A DNA stretch of 64,000 bases from Mucilaginibacter aquariorum (GTDB lineage: Bacteria > Bacteroidota > Bacteroidia > Sphingobacteriales > Sphingobacteriaceae): assembly GCF_024498135.1 (NCBI RefSeq), contig NZ_JANHOH010000002.1, positions 496,001-560,000 on the forward strand. The letters are read 5' to 3'. The notes under the pieces were generated by a model. The model was not told the origin of the DNA, ran no database searches, and worked only from the letters and a program-made list of their open reading frames with translations. Both the position numbers and the translations under genes were made by a program. Below are positions 44,056 to 53,949 of the stretch, one piece after another. Every line of letters starts with the position of its first letter. Position 1 is the first letter of the stretch.

Positions 44056-44979
44056 ATGGCATTAAGCACAAGGCATCTGTTAGGAATTAAGGACTTAAAT
44101 AGGTCAGATATTGAATTGATATTTGAAACAGCCGATAATTTTAAAACGGTGTTGAACAGGCCTATAAAAAAAGTGCCCTCGCTGCGCGATGTAACCATTG
44201 CCAACATCTTCTTCGAAAACTCTACCCGTACCCGTTTATCATTTGAACTGGCCGAAAAAAGGCTTTCTGCAGACGTAGTAAACTTCGCGGCTTCATCATC
44301 ATCGGTAAGCAAGGGCGAAACCCTGATAGATACCGTAAACAACATACTGGCCATGAAAGTGGATATGGTAGTGATGCGCCACCCTTATGCAGGGGCGGGT
44401 ATCTTCCTGTCAAAACACGTAAAGGCTCAGATAGTAAACGCCGGCGATGGTGCTCATGAGCACCCAACCCAGGCATTACTGGATGCTTTCTCTATCCGCG
44501 AACGTTACGGTGATGTAGCAGGCAAAAAAGTGGTGATAGTAGGGGATATCCTGCACTCGCGCGTAGCACTTTCCAATATACTTTGCCTTAAACAATTAGG
44601 TGCCGAAGTAATGGTTTGCGGCCCAACAACGCTTATTCCCAAATACATTGGCTCGCTTGGTGTTAAGGTAGAACATAACCTGGTAAAAGCACTCAACTGG
44701 TGCGATGTTGCCAATATGCTGCGCATCCAGCTGGAACGCCAGGATATTAAATACTTTCCATCATTGAGAGAATACACCATGATGTACGGATTAAATAAAC
44801 AGATCCTCGATTCACTCGACAAAGAGATAACCGTTATGCACCCCGGCCCTATAAACCGCGGCGTGGAAATTACCAGCGATGTAGCCGACAGCAAACAATC
44901 TATCATATTAGATCAGGTAGAGAATGGCGTAGCTATACGTATGGCGGTGCTGTACCTGCTGGCTGGGCAAACGCCATGA
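44056..44979 (+). CDS. pyrB: Aspartate carbamoyltransferase, catalytic chain
   Basis: A 307-residue enzyme that joins carbamoyl phosphate and aspartate in the second step of pyrimidine synthesis. The carbamoyl-phosphate site STRTRLSFELA is near residue 56, DGAHEHPTQALLDAFSI near 135-150 provides further active-site residues, and VMHPGPINRGVEI near 262 completes the site. No regulatory pyrI chain is found here. Transcription probably continues from pyrR. The stop codon overlaps the ATG of the next gene (ATGA), so that gene is translationally coupled. Confidence 0.96.
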   Translation: MALSTRHLLGIKDLNRSDIELIFETADNFKTVLNRPIKKVPSLRDVTIANIFFENSTRTRLSFELAEKRLSADVVNFAASSSSVSKGETLIDTVNNILAMKVDMVVMRHPYAGAGIFLSKHVKAQIVNAGDGAHEHPTQALLDAFSIRERYGDVAGKKVVIVGDILHSRVALSNILCLKQLGAEVMVCGPTTLIPKYIGSLGVKVEHNLVKALNWCDVANMLRIQLERQDIKYFPSLREYTMMYGLNKQILDSLDKEITVMHPGPINRGVEITSDVADSKQSIILDQVENGVAIRMAVLYLLAGQTP

Positions 44980-45626
44980 AAGATGGCATAAAAGAATATC
45001 ATCAGTTTTTGGCCGACAATTTTCCGGGCTTGAAACTTAATAAACCTTTATTTTATAATTGGGGTAAAGCTTTACGTTTTGATCTTGAACGTAACTTTGA
45101 TAATGATTCCAATTCGGTATTATATTTTGACGAAGTTATCAAAAGAGCTGTCACACTTTATGAAGCATCTTTTAAGCCTAACGACAACGCTTTTTTTATT
45201 TTGAGGCAGTACAAATTTAAGAAGGGTAAAATAAGGACTGGTAATTACTTTTTTAAACAATTAACGGGTTTAAACAAAGTTGATGTAAGTTATTGCTCTA
45301 TCAAATCTTTTAATTACTCAAAAGATACATTTAACATAGCCATAGGTGAAACGTTGGTCAAGCAAATAAATATCAGCAATATTTTATCGGCAATTGCGCT
45401 TTCTAATATGCCTCGTATTAAATCGTTCGAAAAATTTTATAACATCGATTTGCCGTTTGAAATATATTTTATCAATAAAGATAAAAAGCTAATTTTTCAC
45501 ATGTATGATAATCGTGGACTTGATATTCTGGGCGACAATGTTGAAGCTATCAGACCAATGTATACAACCTACAACAATTGGATATTGGATTATGATAGGA
45601 AGCAAATGAACAGTTTATTTGAATAA
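44976..45626 (+). CDS. DUF3885-like protein coupled to pyrB
   Basis: A 216-residue soluble protein that resembles DUF3885: the N-terminal NFPGLKLNKPLFYNWGKALRFDLERNF, the central YFDEVIKRAVTLYEASFKPND, and the C-terminal YDNRGLDILGDNVEAIRPMYTTYNNWILDYDRKQM. The role of this domain is unknown; some members sit in immunity-gene clusters. The ATG overlaps the pyrB stop, and codon use is more A+T-rich than pyrB, suggesting it was added behind the pyr genes later. No toxin gene is near. Confidence 0.8.
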   Translation: MKDGIKEYHQFLADNFPGLKLNKPLFYNWGKALRFDLERNFDNDSNSVLYFDEVIKRAVTLYEASFKPNDNAFFILRQYKFKKGKIRTGNYFFKQLTGLNKVDVSYCSIKSFNYSKDTFNIAIGETLVKQINISNILSAIALSNMPRIKSFEKFYNIDLPFEIYFINKDKKLIFHMYDNRGLDILGDNVEAIRPMYTTYNNWILDYDRKQMNSLFE

Positions 45627-45700
45627 CGCAGATTTAAACGTTTAACACAGCCCATCAAATAAATCTGCTCACTCCTGAGTTTACAAACGGAACAAACCAA

Positions 45701-47002
45701 CTACTTCAGCATTCTTTTCGCAACATCCAATCCGCTTGTTAAAGCGGCTTCAACTGTGCCCATTTCTGCACCTTCGTATAGATATTCGCCTGTAAAGAAT
45801 AGGGTATCCTCAACAGGGGTATTCAATGTTTTTCGGGCGGCTGGAGCTTCAACAGTATCATAAGCATACGAGCCGCGGGCAAATGGGTCGGCCGTCCAGT
45901 TCATAATGCGATAGGCTATCAGTTTGCTTTTCAATTCCTCAAAATCTATCTTAAAAATATTAGCTAACGATTGCAGGCCCTGTTCCAATACATCAGTATC
46001 GGGCGTATTAGTTTTATCGGCAGCTGCCGGGCCGCCTATCCATCCGGTTAGCATGGTAGATTCATCGGGTACCTGCGTCCACCAGGTTGGTATTTCTTCA
46101 TCGCTGAACAGGTAGCCCATCTTGCCTATGTTTTTGCCGGCCAGAATGCGGGTTTTATCATCCAGCCAAAAAGCGGTGTCAAACTCAAACAAAAGTTTTA
46201 TTACCGCTCCAAAGCCCATTTGCTGTATAGCCTTTGCATGAACGGGTATTTGCGGGTTAAACGTAACAGCGCCTGTTTCGCCCTCTGGTGCCTGTAATAC
46301 GCCCAGTGGTATGGCTATCAGCAATTGTTCTGCTTCGTAAGTGGTGCCATCTTCAGTTATTGCTTTTACGCTGCCGTTTTGCCACTGTATCTCTTTTACA
46401 ACCGCGTTCAGGAAAACCCGCCCGCCCTTGGCTTTACACTCATTCGCCAGGTAATTCATCATGGAACAATAGCCGCCGTTAATGCGGTGTTGGGCGTCCT
46501 CCTGCTCGTGCTGCCACTCGTTGCGCAGGGCAAACGCGCTGGCATCGCGCGGGTCGGCAGTATCATAGCCGGATACATATGCCCATGCTGCATTGCGCAG
46601 TTCTTCATACTTATTCCCGGGGAATTCCTTTTGTAAAAAATCGTAAATATTGGTATCCTGTTCCAGTTCGTTCAGACGTTTTATCAGCAGGTCCCAATCT
46701 TCTATGATCATGCTGTTTTCTTCAAACTTACCCTTCTCATAACGCCACATCTCGGCATTGGCGCTTCTATAGCCAATTTTGGCTCCTTTTAAAAGTTGCA
46801 GGGTAACAGGCAGGTCGCCATGAATAAATTCGGCCCCCAGTTCGGTATTTGTAAAAAAAGAAGCATCGCTTAAACTATGGATACGGCCACCCATACGGTT
46901 GCGTGCCTCCAGCACGGTAACTTGTTTGCCGGCATTGCTGAGGGTACGTGCGGCCATTAAACCGGCTGCACCAGCCCCAATAATTAAGATGTTGTTTTTC
47001 AT
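45701..47002 (-). CDS. FAD-dependent amine oxidase (monoamine oxidase-like)
   Basis: A 433-residue flavin amine oxidase. It opens with the Rossmann motif IIGAGAAGLMAARTL and the GG-type doublet ARNRMGGRIHSL, both FAD-binding, and ends in the C-terminal FAD block GEYLYEGAEMGTVEAALTSG. The substrate-binding domain lies between (about residues 90-330). The substrate is unknown; the family includes monoamine, polyamine and lysine oxidases and desaturases. ATG at 47002 is chosen because the Rossmann strand follows at once; an open stretch of 106 codons further upstream runs through a palindromic repeat and is not coding. No signal peptide. Confidence 0.93.
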   Translation of the reverse strand: MKNNILIIGAGAAGLMAARTLSNAGKQVTVLEARNRMGGRIHSLSDASFFTNTELGAEFIHGDLPVTLQLLKGAKIGYRSANAEMWRYEKGKFEENSMIIEDWDLLIKRLNELEQDTNIYDFLQKEFPGNKYEELRNAAWAYVSGYDTADPRDASAFALRNEWQHEQEDAQHRINGGYCSMMNYLANECKAKGGRVFLNAVVKEIQWQNGSVKAITEDGTTYEAEQLLIAIPLGVLQAPEGETGAVTFNPQIPVHAKAIQQMGFGAVIKLLFEFDTAFWLDDKTRILAGKNIGKMGYLFSDEEIPTWWTQVPDESTMLTGWIGGPAAADKTNTPDTDVLEQGLQSLANIFKIDFEELKSKLIAYRIMNWTADPFARGSYAYDTVEAPAARKTLNTPVEDTLFFTGEYLYEGAEMGTVEAALTSGLDVAKRMLK

Positions 47003-47046
47003 AAACAGGTACTGCAAGGTAAAAGTTATGGGCGGAAGATGCAAGG

Positions 47047-47172
47047 ATTTACTCACCCGCTTTGCTTCGCTCGCGGCCCTCCCTGCTTCGCAAAGAAGGT
47101 GAAAATTGCAAAGCCCTCTTTGCGCGCAGCGAAGAGAGGGCAGTCGAGCGTAGCGATGACGGGTGAGTAAAT
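47047..47172. repeat. MITE-like palindromic element
   Basis: A 126-bp segment bounded by perfect 13-bp inverted repeats ATTTACTCACCCG and CGGGTGAGTAAAT. The interior is G+C-rich with repeated CTTCGC/GCGAAG and CTTTGC/GCAAAG words that allow an imperfect long stem. It is not coding and lies between two divergent genes. Confidence 0.65.
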
Positions 47173-47260
47173 TTACCGCCGTGTAATTTCTACACCTACT
47201 TATAAATGTTTCTCTTATTTTAGCCAAAACTATTGTAGGCTGGTACTGTATCCATAAAGC

Positions 47261-49582
47261 ATGAAAGAATATTTTAAGGTTGACGAGTGGAAGATCATAG
47301 AAGAGGGTTTCGATCCACATTACAACATGGTTGCCGAAAGCGTTTTTAGTTTGGGCAACGGCCGTATGGGGCAGCGCGCCAACTTCGAGGAAGCGTACAG
47401 CGGGGAAACCTTGCAGGGCAACTATGTGGCCGGTGTTTATTATCCCGATAAAACCCGTGTAGGCTGGTGGAAGAACGGTTATCCCGAATATTTCGCCAAA
47501 GTTTTAAATGCTGCCAATTGGATTGGTATCGACATATGGGTAGACGATGAACAACTCGATTTGGCCAAATGTGATGTGCTGAGTTTTCGTCGCGAGTTGA
47601 ATATGAAGGAAGGTTACCTGCAAAGGAATTTCCGCGCTAAAACAGCATCAGGAAAAGAAGTTGAGGTAGAAGCTATCCGTTTTTGCAGTATGGTTGATGA
47701 CGAGGCCGGCGTAATAAAGTATAGCATTACCCCGATAAATTTTGAGAGTGAAATAACCATAACCCCATTCATCGATGGCGACATCATGAACAAAGATTCT
47801 AACTACGATGAGAAGTTTTGGGATGAGGTAAGCAAAGCAATTGATGCAGATAACGGCTATGTGCAATTGCGCACTAAAAAAACAGGTTTCGAGGTAGCTA
47901 CCGCGATGAAATTCACCATTGAACAAGATGGCAAACCACTGGAGACAAAATCAAACCCCATCCAAAAGAAAAAATATATAGCAGCTGAAATTAAATTGCA
48001 GGCTAAGCAGGGGCAAGATATTACGCTTACCAAATATGCGGTGAATGTGTCCTCGCAAAATTATTCCGCTGCTGACCTAGTAGCGCGCTCGACGGATGTG
48101 CTTGCTACCATCAGTGCCAAAGGTTTTGATACGATGCTTGCCGAGCAAGCCGCTGCCTGGGCCGAAAAATGGAAACATAACGATATTATTATTGAGGGCG
48201 ACGCTGCCGCTCAGCAGGGTATTCGTTTCAATATATTCCAGTTGAATCAAACTTATACAGGTGAGGACGACCGCCTGAACATTGGTCCTAAAGGTTTTAC
48301 AGGCGAAAAATATGGTGGATCTACCTATTGGGATACAGAGGCATATTGTGTGCCTTTTTACCTGGCTACCGCCGAACAAAAGGTAGCCCGTAACCTGCTT
48401 TTATACCGCTACAAACAATTGGGTAAGGCGATAGATAACGCCAAACTTTTAGGTTTTAAAGATGGCGCGGCATTGTACCCCATGGTTACTATGGATGGCA
48501 CCGAATGCCATAACGAATGGGAGATAACCTTCGAGGAGATTCATCGTAATGGAGCAATTGGTTTCGCGATATTTAATTATGTACGCTATACCGGGGATGA
48601 AGCTTACCTGACTGATTACGGTCTCGAAGTGCTTATAGCTATTTCTCGTTTTTGGGCGCAGCGGATCACCTGGTCGGCCGAGCGGCAACAATATGTTATG
48701 CTGGGCGTTACCGGGCCAAACGAATACGAAAACAACGTTAACAACAATTGGTACACCAGCACCATTGCGGTTTGGTGTTTAAAATATACGCTTGAGGTTA
48801 TCGGAAAAATGAAACAAGCTAATCAGCCTAAATACAACGACCTCACTGTTAAAATAACCTTCAAAGAAGAGCAGGAGTGCGAAAGATTCGCGGATATCAT
48901 TGGCAAGATGTATTTCCCTCACGACGATAGACTGCAGATCTTTTTACAACAGGATGGCTACCTGGATAAAGAACAGATCCTGGTAAAAGACCTGCCCGCA
49001 TCCGAGCGCCCGCTGGTGCAAAAATGGAGCTGGGACAGGATCCTTAGATCCGTTTACATTAAACAGGCTGATGTGTTACAGGGACTATATTTTTTTGAGG
49101 ATAACTACGATATAGATACCATCCGCAGGAATTACGATTTTTATGAACCGAGGACGGTGCATGAGTCATCGCTCTCGCCCTGCGTACACGCTATATTAGC
49201 CGCTAAGCTGGGCGATATCGACCGGGCCTACCAGTTTTACCTGCGCACGTCAAGATTGGATATAGACGATTATAACAACGATACCGAGGATGGCTGCCAC
49301 ATCACCTCAATGGCCGGTACGTGGATGAGTGTAGTGGAAGGTTTTGGCGGTATGCGGGTTAAGGATGGCGTGCTGTCGTTCAATCCACTGTTACCTCATC
49401 AATGGCGGGCGTTCTCTTTCCAGGTTGGGTTTAGAGGGGCGTTGCTGAATGTAAGGGTGAGTGGGGATGGGGTTTCTATTAAAAATACATCGGCACAAAA
49501 TATTGCCGTAAAGGTTTACGATGCCAGCCATGCAATTAATGCCGGTTCCGAAGCACTTATTAAATCAAATTCTGCAAGCTAA
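47261..49582 (+). CDS. Glycoside hydrolase family 65 phosphorylase (maltose/kojibiose type)
   Basis: A 773-residue GH65 enzyme that splits an alpha-linked glucose disaccharide with phosphate to give beta-glucose 1-phosphate and glucose. The N-terminal beta-sandwich includes FDPHYNMVAESVFSLGNGRMGQRANFEE. The (alpha/alpha)6 barrel has the general-acid region MDGTECHNEWEITFEEIHRN at about residues 410-430, and the phosphate-site segments VTGPNEYENNVNNNWYT and RTVHESSLSPCVHA. Maltose is the likeliest substrate given the alpha-glucan neighbours, but kojibiose or trehalose cannot be excluded. The start of the next gene follows the stop codon directly (TAAATG). Its product would need beta-phosphoglucomutase, encoded at 23768-24418. 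Confidence 0.94.
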   Translation: MKEYFKVDEWKIIEEGFDPHYNMVAESVFSLGNGRMGQRANFEEAYSGETLQGNYVAGVYYPDKTRVGWWKNGYPEYFAKVLNAANWIGIDIWVDDEQLDLAKCDVLSFRRELNMKEGYLQRNFRAKTASGKEVEVEAIRFCSMVDDEAGVIKYSITPINFESEITITPFIDGDIMNKDSNYDEKFWDEVSKAIDADNGYVQLRTKKTGFEVATAMKFTIEQDGKPLETKSNPIQKKKYIAAEIKLQAKQGQDITLTKYAVNVSSQNYSAADLVARSTDVLATISAKGFDTMLAEQAAAWAEKWKHNDIIIEGDAAAQQGIRFNIFQLNQTYTGEDDRLNIGPKGFTGEKYGGSTYWDTEAYCVPFYLATAEQKVARNLLLYRYKQLGKAIDNAKLLGFKDGAALYPMVTMDGTECHNEWEITFEEIHRNGAIGFAIFNYVRYTGDEAYLTDYGLEVLIAISRFWAQRITWSAERQQYVMLGVTGPNEYENNVNNNWYTSTIAVWCLKYTLEVIGKMKQANQPKYNDLTVKITFKEEQECERFADIIGKMYFPHDDRLQIFLQQDGYLDKEQILVKDLPASERPLVQKWSWDRILRSVYIKQADVLQGLYFFEDNYDIDTIRRNYDFYEPRTVHESSLSPCVHAILAAKLGDIDRAYQFYLRTSRLDIDDYNNDTEDGCHITSMAGTWMSVVEGFGGMRVKDGVLSFNPLLPHQWRAFSFQVGFRGALLNVRVSGDGVSIKNTSAQNIAVKVYDASHAINAGSEALIKSNSAS

Positions 49583-51292
49583 ATGCCCAATCATAAATTA
49601 ACTATATACCAGTTGCTGCCGCGATTATTCGGCAATAAAAATACCACCAATAAGTTTTACGGTTCGGTTGAAGAGAACGGCGTTGGTAAACTAAACGATA
49701 TTACCGATAAAGCCCTTGCCGGGATCAAAACAATGGGTTTTAGTCACGTTTGGTATACGGGTGTTATTGAGCACGCCACCATGACGGATCACTCCGCTTA
49801 TGGCATCAAAACCGATGATCCGGATGTGGTGAAAGGTCGCGCCGGTTCACCTTACGCCATAAAAGATTATTATGATATAGCGCCCGATCTGGCTGTTGAC
49901 GTTCCTACTAGGCTGAACGAATTTCAGGACCTGGTAGCCCGTACGCATCAAAACGGGTTAAAAGTGATCATTGATTTTGTACCCAACCACGTGGCCCGTA
50001 CCTACGCCTCGGATGCCCGCCCGCAGGGTGCACGCGATTTTGGTGAGGACGATGATAAAACGCAGAACTTCTCCCAGCAGAATGATTTTTACTATATCCC
50101 CCGTCAGCCATTTGTAGTGCCGGGCGGTTACAACCCGGGTGGCGATGAATTTACCTCGCCGTTAAAAGATGGCAAATTTGACGAGTTCCCGGCTAAGGCA
50201 ACAGGTAACGATGTGTTTAGCCCCGCGCCATCCATAAACGACTGGTTCGAAACCATTAAGCTAAACTATGGCGTTTACTATCTGGATGGTAAAAAAACTT
50301 ACTTTGGCCATGTGCCGCCACTTTGGTATAAAATGCACCATATCTTAACTTATTGGGCCGAAATGGGTGTAGATGGTTTCCGTTGCGATATGATAGAGAT
50401 GGTACCGGTTGAATTTTGGGCATGGATAATCCCTAAGCTTAAAGTTACCTATCCCGATTTGATATTTATTGGTGAAGCTTACGATAAAGACCAGTATTAC
50501 AATTATATTCACAATGGCGGGTTCGATTACCTGTACGATAAGGTGGGCCTTTACGATGCCATCCGAAGGCTAACCTGTAACGAGCCGGGCGCATCCACCT
50601 GGGAAATAAACGCGGTTTGGAACTATCAATGCAAAGGTATTGACCAGCACATGCTGCGTTTTATGGAAAACCATGACGAACAACGCATTGCCAGTCGTTT
50701 TTTTGCAGGCGATGCTAATTTGGCCATCCCGGGTATGATAGTGAGCGCTACTTTGGCCACCGGCCCGGTAATGATCTATTCGGGGCAGGAAGTAGGCGAA
50801 CCAGCAGAAGGCGCATCTGGCTTTAGCGGTGACGACGGACGTACCACCATTTTTGACTACTGGGGAGTTCCGGCCCATCAGCAATGGATGAACAATGGCA
50901 AATTTGATGGCGCCAACCTTTCATCGGCACAAAAAGAACTACGAGGTTTTTACAGCAAACTATTAAACATTGTAAAAGACAGCGAAGCGCTAAGCACCGG
51001 CGGGTTTTACGAACTGATGATAGCCAATGAGCACCAACCCGGTTTTGATACCATGTTATATATTTACATGCGCTATACACAGCAGCAAAAGGTATTGGTA
51101 ATTACTAACTTTAACCGTACAGAACGTGCCATTAATATTAAAATACCTGTGGAACTACTTACACAGTTTGGCTTAACCGGAGAAGCGATCTTTACAGATT
51201 TGTTAACCGGGACTACTTTTAGCACAGCCGATATAAGCGCCGGTATACCTGTTATAGTGGGCGGCAGCACCGGTTTATTGCTAAATTTGTAA
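49583..51292 (+). CDS. Glycoside hydrolase family 13 enzyme (alpha-amylase family)
   Basis: A 569-residue GH13 protein without signal peptide. Conserved regions are present in order: VIIDFVPNHVA (region I), GVDGFRCDMIE with the nucleophile Asp near residue 269 (region II), LIFIGEAYD with the acid-base Glu near 298 (region III), and RFMENHDEQR with the third acid near 363 (region IV). It should act on malto-oligosaccharides in the cytoplasm or periplasm and supply maltose to the preceding phosphorylase. The two genes are joined stop-to-start. Subfamily, and so cleavage pattern, is not decided. Confidence 0.93.
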   Translation: MPNHKLTIYQLLPRLFGNKNTTNKFYGSVEENGVGKLNDITDKALAGIKTMGFSHVWYTGVIEHATMTDHSAYGIKTDDPDVVKGRAGSPYAIKDYYDIAPDLAVDVPTRLNEFQDLVARTHQNGLKVIIDFVPNHVARTYASDARPQGARDFGEDDDKTQNFSQQNDFYYIPRQPFVVPGGYNPGGDEFTSPLKDGKFDEFPAKATGNDVFSPAPSINDWFETIKLNYGVYYLDGKKTYFGHVPPLWYKMHHILTYWAEMGVDGFRCDMIEMVPVEFWAWIIPKLKVTYPDLIFIGEAYDKDQYYNYIHNGGFDYLYDKVGLYDAIRRLTCNEPGASTWEINAVWNYQCKGIDQHMLRFMENHDEQRIASRFFAGDANLAIPGMIVSATLATGPVMIYSGQEVGEPAEGASGFSGDDGRTTIFDYWGVPAHQQWMNNGKFDGANLSSAQKELRGFYSKLLNIVKDSEALSTGGFYELMIANEHQPGFDTMLYIYMRYTQQQKVLVITNFNRTERAINIKIPVELLTQFGLTGEAIFTDLLTGTTFSTADISAGIPVIVGGSTGLLLNL

Positions 51293-51449
51293 TTCTGACT
51301 CAAAATCCAACTTTGGGGATAAATTGGCCTAATTATAGCTTGAAAATTCAGGAAATAATCGTTTATTAGCTGTTACGAAAAAATTAGCTGATATAATTGT
51401 TATGCTTATTAGCTTTTGCTGTAAGGCATATTGAATTTGAATTTTAAAA

Positions 51450-53930
51450 ATGGCAGAAAATATACCTGACCCCAACCTGGAACTGATGACAGCTAAATTG
51501 CTGCTAGTGGAGGATATGATTGTTGAGGATGAAGAATTTCACCACTTAAATAACCCCGCTGATGGCATAAAACCCATCGTGAAAAAATACCTGGGCACGC
51601 CCAACCACGCAGAACAATTAGGAAATAAAATATTTTTTACTGATGGCGATGCCAAAGTAGAGGTACTAATAGTTACTAACGAAATAATACGCGTACGTTT
51701 AGCACCGCATAGCGTTTTCCTTGAAGAGTTCTCTTACGCGGTGCCCGAGTTGCCCGAAACATCTGTTGAGTTTACTTTGCTGGAAAATGAGCAGGAGTTT
51801 CGTGTAACCACACCCGCTATAAACTGCCATATACGCAAACAGGATTTCTTTATCTCCTTTTCGGATAAGAACGATCACGTTACCAGTTCTGACGCGGTGC
51901 CGATGCACTGGGAAGAGAATACGCAATTTGGCGGATACTACGTATTTTGTACCAAAACCTGCGAAGAGCAGGAGAGTTTCTTTGGATTGGGCGATAAGGC
52001 CACCGAATTTAACCTGCGTGGCAAACGCCTAAAAAACTGGAATACCGATGCCTATTCTTTCGGGTATAACCAGGATCCGCTTTACCGCTCTATTCCGTTT
52101 TACATTAGCGTAAGCGATGGCATTGCCCACGGGATCTTCTTTGATAATACCTTTAAAGCACATTTCGACTTTGGCGGTGAAGACCCTACCAAAACCAGTT
52201 TCTGGGCAGATGGCGGCGAACTGCAATACTATTACATCCACGGGCCGCATATGATGGATGTGGTGAAAAACTACCATCTTTTAACCGGTACACACCCTAT
52301 GCCGCCACTTTGGGCGCTGGGTTATCACCAATGCCGCTGGAGCTATTATCCCGAAAATAAAGTAAGGGTTATAGCCAATGGTTTCCGCCAAAACCGGATC
52401 CCGTGCGATGGTATTTACCTTGATATCGACTACATGGACGGCTACCGCTGCTTTACGTGGAGCCCAAAATACTTCCCTAACCCTAAAAAAATGATAGCCG
52501 ATTTGGCTGCCAATGGGTTTAAAACCGTAGTGATAATTGACCCGGGTATCCGTGTGGATGATAACTATTCGGTTTTTAAAGAGGGTAAAGAGAAAAAATA
52601 TTTCTGTCGCCGTTGCGATGATTACTTTATGGAAGGCCACGTTTGGCCGGGCCGTTGCCAGTTCCCTGATTTTACTAACCCTGAAGTGCGCGCCTGGTGG
52701 GGTGACCTGTTCGACGATTTGGTTGAAACAGGCGTTGCCGGTGTTTGGAACGATATGAATGAGCCCGCTGTTTTCGGTTCGGGTACCTTCCCTGATGATG
52801 TACGCCACCAATACGATGGGTACCGTGGGTCGCACCGTAAAGCGCACAACGTTTACGGTATGCAAATGGTACGTGCTACTTATGAAGGTTTGCGCAAGCA
52901 AATGAAAAACAAGCGCCCGTTCACAATTACCCGTGCAGGATATTCTGGCGTGCAGCGTTACTCATCTGTTTGGACGGGCGATAACGTGGCATCATGGGAG
53001 CATTTAAAATTGGGTAACATCCAGTTGCAAAGGCTTTCGGTTTCCGGCATATCTTTCTGCGGAACAGATATTGGCGGTTTTAGCGGCGAGCCGGACGGTG
53101 AGCTGTTTACCCGCTGGATCCAGATGGGGGCTTTCTCGCCGTTTATGCGTGCGCACTCTGCCGGTGATACCAAAGAGCGCGAACCATGGAGCTTTGGCGA
53201 ACCATATACAGCTATTAACCGTAAATTTATTGAGCTGCGTTACCGCTTAATTCCATACCTGTATTCGGCGTTTTGGGAGCATCACCGTTATGGTTTCCCT
53301 ATCCTGAGACCGGTTGTAATGCACGAGCAGGAAGAGGTTTCTAACCATTTCCGCCAGGATGAATTTACCTACGGCGATAAAATACTGATCTGCCCGGTGT
53401 TGGAGCCGGGTCAAAAAAGCCGGAGCGTGTATCTGCCTAAAGGCAAATGGTTTAATTTCTGGACACTGGAAATGGTAGATGGTGGTAAAGAGGTAGTTGT
53501 ACCCACCCCGCTTGATATTATGCCGATATTTGTAAAAGCCGGTTCGGTTATCCCGGAATACCCGGTTATGCAATACACAGGCGAGAAGGAAATTGAAGAG
53601 GTAAAACTGAACATCTACTACAGCGATTACGAAGTAAACTCGTTCCTGTTTGAAGATTACGGTGAAACTTTTGCCTACGAGCAGGATATTTATCTGGAGA
53701 AAAAGTTTGTGGTAAAAGGAACGGCCGATAAGCTAACCATACAGCAAAGCATGGAAGGTTTGTACACTCCACGCTACGAAGGTTATCACATAAAACTAAA
53801 TGGGTTGCCGTTTAAACCAACAAAAATTGTTGCTGATGGCAAGGAGATAGCAACCATCAGTTCCAACTCCGATAAAACCTACGAATTTAAGTTTAGTAAG
53901 AATTTTAAGAAGATAGAGATATTTAAATAG
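51450..53930 (+). CDS. Glycoside hydrolase family 31 alpha-glucosidase
   Basis: An 826-residue GH31 enzyme. The N-terminal beta domain is followed by the barrel with GIYLDIDYMDGYRCFTW near residue 325, the nucleophile Asp435 in VWNDMNEPAVFG, a second acid in the SGISFCGTDIGGFSGEPDGELFTRW region, and the proximal C-terminal beta domain ending in DKILICPVLEPGQKSRSVYLP. No signal peptide is seen, so it probably acts inside the cell or is exported by an unrecognised route. It should release glucose from alpha-1,4 or alpha-1,6 links, in line with the flanking amylase and branching enzyme genes. A 157-bp spacer separates it from the GH13 gene. Confidence 0.94.
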   Translation: MAENIPDPNLELMTAKLLLVEDMIVEDEEFHHLNNPADGIKPIVKKYLGTPNHAEQLGNKIFFTDGDAKVEVLIVTNEIIRVRLAPHSVFLEEFSYAVPELPETSVEFTLLENEQEFRVTTPAINCHIRKQDFFISFSDKNDHVTSSDAVPMHWEENTQFGGYYVFCTKTCEEQESFFGLGDKATEFNLRGKRLKNWNTDAYSFGYNQDPLYRSIPFYISVSDGIAHGIFFDNTFKAHFDFGGEDPTKTSFWADGGELQYYYIHGPHMMDVVKNYHLLTGTHPMPPLWALGYHQCRWSYYPENKVRVIANGFRQNRIPCDGIYLDIDYMDGYRCFTWSPKYFPNPKKMIADLAANGFKTVVIIDPGIRVDDNYSVFKEGKEKKYFCRRCDDYFMEGHVWPGRCQFPDFTNPEVRAWWGDLFDDLVETGVAGVWNDMNEPAVFGSGTFPDDVRHQYDGYRGSHRKAHNVYGMQMVRATYEGLRKQMKNKRPFTITRAGYSGVQRYSSVWTGDNVASWEHLKLGNIQLQRLSVSGISFCGTDIGGFSGEPDGELFTRWIQMGAFSPFMRAHSAGDTKEREPWSFGEPYTAINRKFIELRYRLIPYLYSAFWEHHRYGFPILRPVVMHEQEEVSNHFRQDEFTYGDKILICPVLEPGQKSRSVYLPKGKWFNFWTLEMVDGGKEVVVPTPLDIMPIFVKAGSVIPEYPVMQYTGEKEIEEVKLNIYYSDYEVNSFLFEDYGETFAYEQDIYLEKKFVVKGTADKLTIQQSMEGLYTPRYEGYHIKLNGLPFKPTKIVADGKEIATISSNSDKTYEFKFSKNFKKIEIFK

Positions 53931-53949
53931 GCGCAATAGCGCGTTTTTG

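Noticed and set aside
44222..44906. Minus-strand frames inside pyrB
   Set aside because: Shadows of the plus-strand gene, which has all active-site motifs.
47003..47320. In-frame N-terminal extension of the amine oxidase gene
   Set aside because: It runs through the palindromic element, is rich in Arg/Cys without structure, and the Rossmann motif starts properly at the ATG at 47002.
52281..52901. 206-codon minus-strand frame inside the GH31 gene
   Set aside because: It overlaps a complete glycosidase with intact motifs; the translation has no coherent fold.
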